Positions 11,035 through 19,466 of a DNA stretch of 64,000 nucleotides are shown in pieces. The notes below the pieces were generated by a model, which was given only the letters and a program-made list of their open reading frames with translations, ran no database searches and had not been told where the DNA came from. The stretch is from contig WBMZ01012211.1 in assembly GCA_013400975.1 (NCBI GenBank), positions 1 to 64,000 of the forward strand. Direction: 5' to 3'. The position numbers and the translations under genes are program-made. The stretch comes from Atrichornis clamosus. Taxonomy: Eukaryota > Chordata > Aves > Passeriformes > Menuridae. How positions within the stretch are numbered: the stretch's first letter is position 1; each line of letters begins with the position of its first letter.

Positions 11035-11420
11035 AGCTGGGAATGTTCCCCTGGAGAAGGGAAGGCTCCCGGGAGAGCTCAGAGCCCCTTCCAGAGCCTC
11101 AAGGGGCTCCGGGAGAGCTGGAGAGGGACTGGGACAAGGGATGGAGGGACAGGACACAGGGAATGGCTTCCCACTGGGAAAGGGGAGAATTAGGTGGGAT
11201 ATTGGGAAGGAATTCCTGGCTGTGAGGGTGGGGAGGGGCTGGGCTGGAATTCCCAGAGGAGCTGTGGCTGCCCCTGGATCCCTGGGAGTGTCCCCGGCCA
11301 GGCTGGAGCACCCTGGGATAGCGGGAGCTGTCCCTGCCCGTGACAAGAGGTGGAATTGGTTGGGATTTAAGATCCATTCCCAATGGGATGGGATTTAAGG
11401 TCCATTCCCAACATTCTGCC
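11035..11420 (+). mobile_element. Long CR1 3' end, type A, plus strand
   Basis: Reads from GAGCTGGGAATGTTCCCCTG and GAGAAGGGAAGGCTCC through GCTGGAGAGGGACTGGGAC to a tail that duplicates GGGATTTAARRTCCATTCCC at about 11365 and 11390. It faces the copy at 10707-10985, so the two 5' ends are adjacent. Confidence 0.9.
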
Positions 11421-12608
11421 ATTCCCGTTCTTGCACACGTTGCCTTTGCTCCATCCTCGTGATGGCACCACCGGGAATCAGGCCCACAGCTCCTTGTGAT
11501 CCAAGGAAAATGGGAAGAAATCCACCCAGGAAGCAGCAAGAGACTTCACTGGAATGCGGCTTCCTCGGGCTGCACTCGGAGCAGGATTGGGAACCGGGAG
11601 AGGAATAATTTCTTTTTCAATCCCCACTTTTCTACAGATGAAGCCTTGAAAAAAAGAAAATCTGCGTGGAAGACCTAATCCAGGAGCATCAGGGCCCCTG
11701 ATCCCACCAGGTGGTGCTGGAAAAAGAGGGGGAAGATGACGTGAGCTTTTGTCCTGGATCTCTGAGGAGACTTTGGGAGCCGAGCCTTTCGCGTGCGTCG
11801 TGGGAAAGGATTTCCTGCAGGACCCGGAGGCTGAGGGAGAAGAAGACAACCCCGGTGTTAAACAGACGTCCAGAGCTCCCTGAACCCCTCCGGAGCTCTC
11901 ACCTGGACTTTGCTAAACATTAAAAACGTTCACCTTTATCTATCTCCATTTTTTTTCCCCCATCCCTTCCCTTTGGATGCAGCTGGAAAATCCCGGTTGG
12001 GGAGGTGGCAGAGCTGGGGTTTTTTATAAAACCCCGCAGAGCAGGGGCACTGCAGATGATTTTCCGCCTGAAAATCCTCCTCCTGCAAGCGGGATTCAAC
12101 CCCAGCCTCGTGATAAAATTTTAAAAAAATCCGGGATTTTGAGCGATTGGCGGGAAAAGCGAGATCCCTGTGGCTGGAAGCACGGGAGGTGTCGGGGCTG
12201 AATTAGGATCGAGACGTTTGCACAATTTCCTGGTGACAATCCCAGCTCTGGTGACACCTCCAGCATTCCCCGCTCCTGCTGGGAAGCCCCGAACCACAAG
12301 ATGTGAGCAGTAAATCCCGGTTTTCTCTCCTGGGAACTGGAAATGCAAAAGAGGCCTCGCCAAACTCCGTCCCGGAGTTGGGAACAAACTTTTCCCTCCT
12401 GGAGCAAGCGCTAAAGCCTGCTCCCAGCTTCCTGATTAGTCTTAGCCCTGATTAGGCTGCAGATAGGGCCCTGATTAAAGTGCTCTTGGCTATTTTGGAG
12501 CTCCCTATAAATATTCATGAGTGCAAGACAGGAGGAAAGAGTAAACAGAAAACAAAGCAGGGGCTGGCAATCCAAGGGGAGGATCCACGGCCAGGGTGAG
12601 GGAGATCC
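11421..12608. other. Single-copy sequence with a candidate regulatory block
   Basis: Mixed composition, with short T runs at 11950 and A runs at 12120. The end of the interval (12425-12535) looks regulatory and is listed separately. No exon recognised. Confidence 0.5.
12425..12535. promoter_or_regulatory. Candidate enhancer: CTGATTA triplet plus TATAAATA
   Basis: CTGATTA occurs three times in 46 bp, at 12432, 12448 and 12471. CTATTTTGG (about 12490) and CTATAAATATTCATGAG (12505-12521) follow, resembling SRF/CArG and MEF2 or TATA-box sequences. The block's composition differs from the flanking GC-biased DNA. Its regulatory role is an inference. Confidence 0.35.
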
Positions 12609-12826
12609 TGGAATCCTGGAATGGTTTGGGTTGGAAGGACCTTAAAGCCCATCCCATCCCATCCCCTGCCGTGCCAGGGACAGCTCCCACCATCCCAGGG
12701 TGCTCCAGCCTGGCCTTGGGCACTTCCAGGGATCCAGGGGCAGCCACAGCTCCTCTGGGAATTCCATCCCAGCCCCTCCCCACCCTCACAGCAAGGAATT
12801 CCTTCCCGATATCCCAGCTCAACCAG
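12609..12826 (-). mobile_element. CR1 3' end, type A, tandem unit 1
   Basis: Begins GGAATCCTGGAATGGTTTGG and ends at ATCCCAGCTCAACCAGCAC. First of three head-to-tail copies. Confidence 0.9.
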
Positions 12827-12832
12827 CACAGG

Positions 12833-13065
12833 GGATCATGGAATGGTTTGGGTGGGAAGGGACTCTAAAGATCATTGCACCCCAATCCCTGCCGTGGGCA
12901 GGGACACCTCCCACTGTCCCAGGGTGCTCCAAACCCCATCCAACCTGTCCTGGAGCACTTCCAGGGATCCAGGAGTCTCCACAGCTTCCCTTGACAGCCT
13001 GTGCCAGCACCTCCCCACTCTCACAGGGAGGAATTTCCTCCCAGTATCCCTCCTAAACCAGCACG
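12833..13065 (-). mobile_element. CR1 3' end, type A, tandem unit 2
   Basis: Begins GGATCATGGAATGGTTTGGG and ends TCCTCCTAAACCAGCACG. The AACCAGCAC end is shared with unit 1, as expected for tandem duplication rather than independent insertion. Confidence 0.9.
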
Positions 13066-13294
13066 TGGAATCCTGGAATGGTTTGGGTGGGAAGGGACCT
13101 TAAATCCCATCCATTCCCACCCCTGCCATGGGCAGGGACAGCTCCCACTATCCCAGGGTGCTCCAACCTGGCCTTGGGCACTTCCAGGGCTTCAGGGGCA
13201 GTCTCAGCTCCTCTGGGAATTCCGTCCCTGCCCCTCTCCACCCTCCCAGGGATGAATCCCGCTGGCAGTGGGAAGCCTTTTCCCCCTGCAGGAT
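13066..13294 (-). mobile_element. CR1 3' end, type A, tandem unit 3
   Basis: Begins TGGAATCCTGGAATGGTTTG. It extends past the AACCAGCAC end of units 1 and 2 into GGCAGTGGGAAGCC, so it may hold the original 5' side of the element. Confidence 0.88.
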
Positions 13295-15027
13295 GTGCCC
13301 CGTGGGAAGGCCCTGTGGGAGCTGGGACATTCCCGAGGCCTCCCAGTGGGGTCAGGCTGAGCCTCACCTGGACCGGAGGGACAGAGGTGACCCCAAGGGG
13401 CTTTGGGAGCTCGGGATCAGCTCTCCAGAGGGGGAGAACGTGGAATCACTTCCACCTCTTGGAGCACTGAGAGTCCAGCGTCGGTTCCCACCTCGGGATC
13501 AACTCTTCCACATTCCAAGTTCTTCATCTGGAATATTTAGAGCACAAAGCACAGCTCCTCTGTTTCCCTACAAAATCCCATATTGCCGCCCTTGTTTTCC
13601 CAGTTCTTGGATGTGTTTGGAATGGATACAGGTGGAACGCACAACCATCCCTACATCAGTGCAGGAATGCAAACCCTTGCGATTGAGGCCCTGAAATCCT
13701 CCTGCCGTAAAGAAATAGGGATGAGGCTTTCCCAAGGGGGTTGATTTATCCCATTCTGGATGAGGGTCTCCCTCCCCACCTTCCTCTTCCACACCAGACC
13801 CCAAACAAGACCCCAGATCCGACCTGGGCTCAGATTCTGACTCCTCCCATCCTTCAAAAACTTTCCATTATCACCTAAATCAGATAAAAAAGGACGTGAA
13901 AACCAAACCACCTGGCAGTGCCCAATACAATGGAAAATAAATAAGGGCATGATCAAATTAAATCAATACCATCACACTCCTCTCCCCTTTTCCAGCATTT
14001 TATCACTTTTCCAGATGTTTCCACCTCTTCTCCTTTGCAATTCCGTGCCACAAAACAGCAGCAAATCCTCATCTTTTGATGTAAAAGCAGAAAAATCCCA
14101 GCCCAGCACTGATGATTTTGGTTTCAGGTCAGCTCAGAGGAGGCTGCAGGCACAAACCTCCTCCTCTCCTCTCCAGCACCCGGAGAGCTCTTTCCAGTTG
14201 TTTTCTCCCGAGGCTTTTCGTCCCCAATCCCTGCTTCTCACGGCGACCTTTGTTCTCCCCAGGTTTTTATTTTTATCTCTGCTTTCCCTCCGAGGCTTTG
14301 CTGAAGATGAAGGAGAACTTGTTCAAGCTGGAAGAGTGGAAAAACCAGGATTTCCACCCAAACTGCTCCGTGCCAGCCGGAGCCCGATGGAAAAAACAAA
14401 GGGAGGTGCTCCCACCCCGCTGGAAATTTTTTATGGATAATGAAAGATGTTTTTAGGAAATGTGAGCCCCCTTTGGCTGCTCGGGAATGGAGTTTTTTCC
14501 TTAATTTCCAGAGTTCACGCCACAACAGTCGGAGGTGGCCACGAATTTTGGAACTGTTTGTCAGCTTTGGGGCTCCACCGTGCTGGGAAGAGGGGTTTGA
14601 TGTCCCCAAATGTCACCTTGGCACCTGGCAGGGCCCAGCCACACGGAATTAAAACTCCTGGGAAACCTCCTCCACCGCTTTCCTGTCCACCACGGCAGCT
14701 GCCTCCTCTCCTGGTGCTCACCTGTCCTTGGTAAAGCACAAAACCCTGGGAATTTAGGGAAAATAATGCAAATTTTGAGCTTTTTCAGCCCAGCTCCGCG
14801 ACTGTCAAGCGTGGACAGAGAGTCGGGAAGTAGCTGGGGTCTCCCAGGGAAGATATTCCTTGGAATGTGACATCCTCAGGAGGCGACAGCGGGTGCTGAT
14901 GGGACACCCTGGCCAGAGGCGCGGGGGTGTGTCCAGTTAATGATCAAAATGCTAATTACGGTAATGAGGCAGAGGGAATTCCGTGTTTCCAGGGCTTCCT
15001 CTGGGATCTGCCCAATCCCAGCGTTTG
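13295..15027. other. Single-copy sequence, no gene recognised
   Basis: Composition shifts from GC-rich (13300-13480) to pyrimidine-rich and AT-richer (13850-14450). Open frames such as 13949-14440 are Ser/Leu/Phe-rich without a recognisable domain. No CR1. Confidence 0.5.
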
Positions 15028-15125
15028 GGTGATGGACGGGGCTTGGAGCAGCCTGGTCTGGTGGGAGGAGGCCCCTTGGCAGGGGTGGAACTGGGTGGGC
15101 TCTGAGGCCCCTTCCAACCCCAAAC
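15028..15125 (+). mobile_element. CR1 3'-terminal fragment, plus strand
   Basis: Contains GCTTGGAGCAGCCTGGTCTG, GGCAGGGGTGGAACTGGGTG and CCCCTTCCAACCCCAAACC. About the last 100 bp of CR1; the ATTCCATG tail is missing. Confidence 0.8.
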
Positions 15126-15304
15126 CCGCCCAGGGTGCGCCGCACTCCCCCGATGGCAGGAGTCTGAGCTTTTGTGGATGGGGAGCCGGTCAAAGTCAGG
15201 AGTGGGGGCCGAGACACCTGGAATGCAGCTTCTTATTAATGACCTGAGGCCTCGTCCTGACTCCAGCAGCTCCATGGCTTGACGACATCCTGGTTTGGTG
15301 ATGC

Positions 15305-15985
15305 TCTTTGTGATCCTATGTTTATGATCCTATTTGTCATCCTATTTATGACCCTATTTAAGGTCCTATTTCAGACCCTGTTTTAGATCCGACTTTAGAT
15401 CCTGTTTTAGATCCTACTTTAGATCCCATTTTAGACCCTATTTTAGATTGTTTTAGACCCTGTTTTAGATCCTACTTTAGATCCTGTTTTAGATCCTATT
15501 TTAGATCCTGTTTTAGACCCTGTTTTAGGTCCTATTTTAGACCCTAGGTCCTATTTTAGACCCTATTCTAGGCCCTTTTTTAGATCCTATTTTAGACCCT
15601 ATATTAGATCCTGTTTTAGATCCTATTTTAGAGCCTATTTTAGACCCTATTTTAGATCCTATTTTAGAGCCTGTTTTAGACCCTATTTTAGACCCTATAT
15701 GAGATTCTGTTTTAGATCCTATTTTAGACCCTATATGAGATTCTGTTTTAGATCCTATTTTAGACCCTATATTAGATCCTGTTTTAGACCCTTTTTTAGA
15801 TCCTATTTTAGATCCTATATTAGATCCTCTTTTAGATCCTATTTTAGGTCCTATTTTAGACCCTATTTTGGATTCTATTTTAGAGCCTATTTTAGACCCT
15901 ATTCTAGACCCTGTTTTAGATCCTATATTAGATCCTGTTTTAGACCCTATATTAGATCCTGTTTTAGATCCTCTTTTAGATCCAA
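15305..15985. repeat. 12-bp minisatellite (TTTTAGATCCTA), about 56 copies
   Basis: Units are TTTTAGAYCCTR with a few substitutions. Longer duplications occur inside (for example GAGATTCTG... at 15701 and 15737, spaced 36 bp). The left edge (15305-15370) is degenerate and the right edge stops abruptly at 15985. As 12 is a multiple of 3, frames stay open: the minus strand reads (I/T/R-G-S-K)n and the plus strand (F-R-S-Y/F-R-P-Y)n. A minus-strand frame joins about 40 unique residues to the repeat, but I find no support for it as a gene. Confidence 0.95.
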
Positions 15986-17034
15986 GTCTCCTGGGAACTG
16001 GACTGAGCCCAGACCATCCCACGCTGGCCCTACACATCCATCCCTGCCTGGCCTGGGACTGCCTCACTCCACAACCCAAAGAAGAATTCCACAATTAAGA
16101 TGGATGAGCCATTAGGATGAGCCACGACAGGATTGAAACCTTCCCACTAAAAATCTGGTTGGAAAATACAAATGGAGTGGTTTTTTTTCTTAAGGAAAAC
16201 CCTTTTCTTTGGACACTTGTTCCTGAAAACAGCTGGAACTGCACACGGAGCTTTTTAAAAGGAATTATTTGAGCTGGATCTGATCCAGTAATGAGGTCGC
16301 TTGGGAAATCAGCTGTGGGACTGTGGGGAGAACACCCGTGGGGAGCTGGGAAAAGCCGAGGGAACAGCCGGAGAGCCGGGAGCGATTCCTGCTCTTTCAG
16401 TGTCCACGGAGGAGGTGTTTGTCACCCCGCACACGTGGGATGTGCCTGTCACACTGCACACGGCATTCCACACGCCAGGATTAATGAGGAACAGGAGCAG
16501 GATCCCTGTCCAGCGTGTCCTGCCATAGATCACAGCCCCGGAATGTCCCAACGTCCCACGCACACAATTCCTCCTCTTCCAAGCATTTGCATCCCTGAAA
16601 GGAAACACCTGCTCAGAGCAGGGAAAATGAAGTTTCCTGGCAGGGTGTGGGAGGTTCATTCCATCAGGGGAGGAGATTCCATCACCTGGCAGCTCTTTAT
16701 TGCCATCGACACCTTCTCCGGGACACTTCTGGGAACGCAATTCCATTATCCGTGTCCCTTTTGGAATCATGGGTTGGTGCAGAGAGGAACAGAGCTCTCC
16801 GTGCTTGGAGAGAAGCTGGGTCCGAGGGAATAAAATAAACCTGGAGAAGATCAGGAGGAATGTGCAGTGAGAAAGGAGGAATGAGGGAATGAGGCACAAA
16901 AATCCACCAGCGTCCACTCATGCCACCTGTGTGTGTCCATTAGGGCCAGGTGAGACCCAGGTTCCACATGGATCTGTTCCGCATGGATCTGTTCCACACG
17001 GATCTATCCCACGTGGACTTTACTGCTCCCGTAT
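15986..17034. other. Single-copy sequence with a short 18-bp repeat
   Basis: At about 16966-17015 three imperfect copies of ATGGATCTGTTCCRCRYGG lie in tandem. Otherwise ordinary sequence. Open frames on both strands at 16291-16917 overlap each other, and neither is recognisable. Confidence 0.55.
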
Positions 17035-17100
17035 TTCATGGAATCGTGGAACGGTTTGGGTTGGAAGGACCTTAAAGCCCACCCAGTTCCACCCCTGCCA
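17035..17100 (-). mobile_element. CR1 3'-terminal fragment, interrupted
   Basis: Begins CATGGAATCGTGGAACGG and runs through GGTTGGAAGGACCTTAAAGC to CCACCCCTGCCA. It then switches abruptly into the 71-77-bp duplicated segment instead of continuing with GGGCAGGGACA. Confidence 0.85.
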
Positions 17101-17171
17101 CTCACTGACAACACATCTCCCTCTGCGTGCTGGAAAGGTGTTTGCAATTCCCAGGAATGCCAGCTGCAATA
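17101..17171. repeat. Dispersed duplicate, copy A
   Basis: About 70 bp from CTCACTGACAACACATCTCC to GCCAGCTGCAATATCCTGG. Closely matches 19279-19350, and both copies are followed at once by a minus-strand CR1. Confidence 0.85.
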
Positions 17172-17397
17172 TCCTGGGATCATGGAATGCTTTGGGTTGG
17201 AAGGGACCTTAAAGCCCATCCCGTCCAACCAGGCAGGGACACGTTCCACTATCCCAGGGTGCTCCAACCTGGCCTTGGACACTCCCAGGGATCCAGGGGC
17301 AGCCACAGCTTCTTCAGGAATTCCATCCCAGCCCCTCCCCACCCTCACAGGGAAGAATTCCTTCCCAATATCCCATCCAAACCTATTTTCCCATCAC
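17172..17397 (-). mobile_element. CR1 3' end, type A, minus strand
   Basis: Tail GGGATCATGGAATGCTTTGG, then the usual blocks to CCCAATATCCCATCCAAACC. The CCACCCCTGCCATG stretch is internally deleted (TCCAACCAGGCAGGGACA), a deletion shared with the copy at 19351. Confidence 0.9.
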
Positions 17398-18559
17398 CAG
17401 CCTCTTCCTTCGTACAGTAATGTGACTCTTTTCTCCTTGGCCATGGATAAATCCCCCTTGGAGCAGCTCCGTTCTCAGCACCTGCTCCTCTCCGTGACTC
17501 GTGGAGCGGAGGAGGGAGCAGGAGTCACAGTGAGGGCACTCTGCAGTGAAGACACTTCCCTCCTTTCCATTGGAATAAAGTCCTTTCCAGGACACCTCTG
17601 ACCTTCCCAGCTCCACAGAACCCTTTAAAGGGCCTTTCCAACAGCGCCAGCGCCTGCTCCGAGTGGGATTTAACTCACTCCAATGGATCCTCCAGCCCAG
17701 CTGGATCCCAGTCCCTCCTGAACAGAGTCCCACAGACCCACCCCTGTGGAAATCCAGGAGAACCACCCGGGTGATGATGGATTTACACCCATTTTTGGGT
17801 GCTCTGGGATGCGGACGGAGCTGTCTATTCACCACACACCCACGGCCAGGGCACGTTGGGATTTAGGCCACCACATCCCATTTGTATCCCTGTTTTTCAG
17901 GGAGATCCATAAATGGTTCTGATGCCACTGATAATTCATAACCCTCATCAGGCTACCAAAAAACGTATCCTCTTAATGACTCCCTCCCAGTGATAATTAT
18001 GTATCTAAATAATTCCTGTCAACTGAGAAATATTTTCTCTTCTCAATTATTTTGTTTCTTCAGAGGGGAAAAAAGAAAACCAAACCTCAACTCGTGGGCT
18101 GACATTTCTTTGATAAGCTCCACAACACGGGGAATATTTTCCAACTCGTCCATAGTGGTGGAGAGTATCCTCATTTCTCCATTTGAACAAAAAAAACCAA
18201 ACAGGGAATGAAAAACATCAGCATCAACAGATGGACGAGCCAGCGGGAGGATTTGCAGGAGCCACCTGAAGTAAACTAAGCTGATGGAATTTGGCATTTC
18301 CATCAAAACAGATCTGGAGCAAAAGCTCCTAAATTCAGCCTGACACGCGTTTACGTGGCTTTTCCCATTTTTTTTTCCCCTCTGTTGCTGCACCTGAACA
18401 ACAAAACAAACCCCAAACTAAGCAGTGTCACAGCACAGTCAAGGCCCGACCCAACGTAGGCCAAACCAAGAGTTTACACACTAAAAATAAAAGGCTTTGG
18501 GCACCTGGTGGATGTGTCCTGACGCACTTTTCCATAAAAATAACAGCCAGCACCAGGTA

Positions 18560-18780
18560 TTGTGGGATGCTGGTGTCTGGAAGAGCCAATCTGGGAGATT
18601 ATGAACTGTTCAACTTCAAGGCCTCGCTCGTCTGCAGAGAACTCCGAGCTCCAGGCCCCAATTCCTGTTTGATTAGGCCTTTCAAAGCCTCTCTCCAGAA
18701 TAAAAAGGGACAAATAATACATTGTTCTCTGGCAATTCTGACAGAAAAGCTGCAATATCAGACTGTTTAAAACAAAAAAA
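18560..18780. promoter_or_regulatory. Candidate conserved non-coding block
   Basis: A compact block that avoids the GGAATT/GGGAA words filling the neighbouring DNA. It carries TGTTTGATTAGGCCTTTC, AATAAAAAGGGACAAATAA and CATTGTTCTCTGGC (ACATTGTTCT resembles a Sox site). Composition and motif density suggest constraint. No alignment was possible. Confidence 0.3.
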
Positions 18781-19029
18781 GGGTGGCTTTTCCCCCGTTT
18801 CCCCCCCATTCTGCAATGAAAAGCACCTTGTTACAGGAGTAAGAAAACCCAACCGCCTCCTGATGATAATGGCTCAATTTATCATAACAAAATGCCAATG
18901 TCACCCATAGAATAATCATCGTAAAATACCTCAAAAACAGGAAAAAAGGGAAAAAGGAATGCACCCAATTCTGATCCAACTGTAGGGGTTGCTTATGAGC
19001 AGGATGAAAGTCAGAGGCTTAAGTGATTC

Positions 19030-19275
19030 AGTCAAATATTGAGCTGGTTCATTTGCAATTTGATTTGAACCACGAGGAGCGACAACAAGAGCGGGAGCGT
19101 CGGCATCACAATATTAATAAAATATAATTAGCAGGAAGATTAGCATAGGAGAAAGAAAAGCTCCTTAATTCACCTTCCCTCCGCCTGCCAAGCTGGCTCG
19201 TGCTGTTGATGATTATTTTCCGAGGGCTGGTGTTTACAGAGGTTTGATTAGAGTGGGAGAATGCAAATTAAGAGG
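19030..19275. promoter_or_regulatory. Candidate homeodomain/octamer enhancer
   Basis: Contains ATATAATTAGCAGGAAGATTAGC (TAATTAG core), TCCTTAATTCACC, TGATGATTATTTTCC and, at its right end, ATGCAAATTA (19261-19270), a perfect POU octamer. The clustering suggests an enhancer. This is inferred from sequence only. Confidence 0.35.
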
Positions 19276-19278
19276 GAA

Positions 19279-19350
19279 CTCACTGACAACACCTTCCCCT
19301 GGGTGCTGGGAAGTGTTTGCAAATCCCAGGAATGCCAGCTGCAATATCCT
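19279..19350. repeat. Dispersed duplicate, copy B
   Basis: From CTCACTGACAACACCTTCCC to GCCAGCTGCAATATCCTGG, matching 17101-17171 with a few substitutions and small gaps. Its left flank is the octamer-containing block, so copy B probably holds the original left junction. Confidence 0.85.
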
Positions 19351-19466
19351 GGATTCATGGAATGGTTTGGGTTGGAAAGGCCTTCAGGTCATCCAGTCCT
19401 ACCAGGCAGGGACACCTCCCATGAGACCAAGGCTCTAAGCCTTGGGCACTTCCAGGGATGGGAATC
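19351..19466 (-). mobile_element. CR1 3' end, type A, minus strand
   Basis: Reads GGATTCATGGAATGGTTTGG through TCCTACCAGGCAGGGACACC to GGGCACTTCCAGGGATGGG. The shared loss of the CCACCCCTGCCATG block links it to the copy at 17172. Confidence 0.88.

Larger units (their letters stand above)
17398..19278. other. AT-rich single-copy region with candidate enhancers
   Basis: Low CR1 density and higher AT content than the left third. Candidate regulatory blocks are listed separately. A minus-strand open frame at 18043-18393 (116 codons) contains a hydrophilic stretch reading NGEMRILSTTMDELENIPRV that looks protein-like, but I do not recognise it and see no splice signals that would define an exon. 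Confidence 0.5.

Noticed and set aside
15305..15985. Possible CRISPR-like array because of regular spacing
   Set aside because: Units are contiguous 12-mers with no spacers; the DNA is avian.
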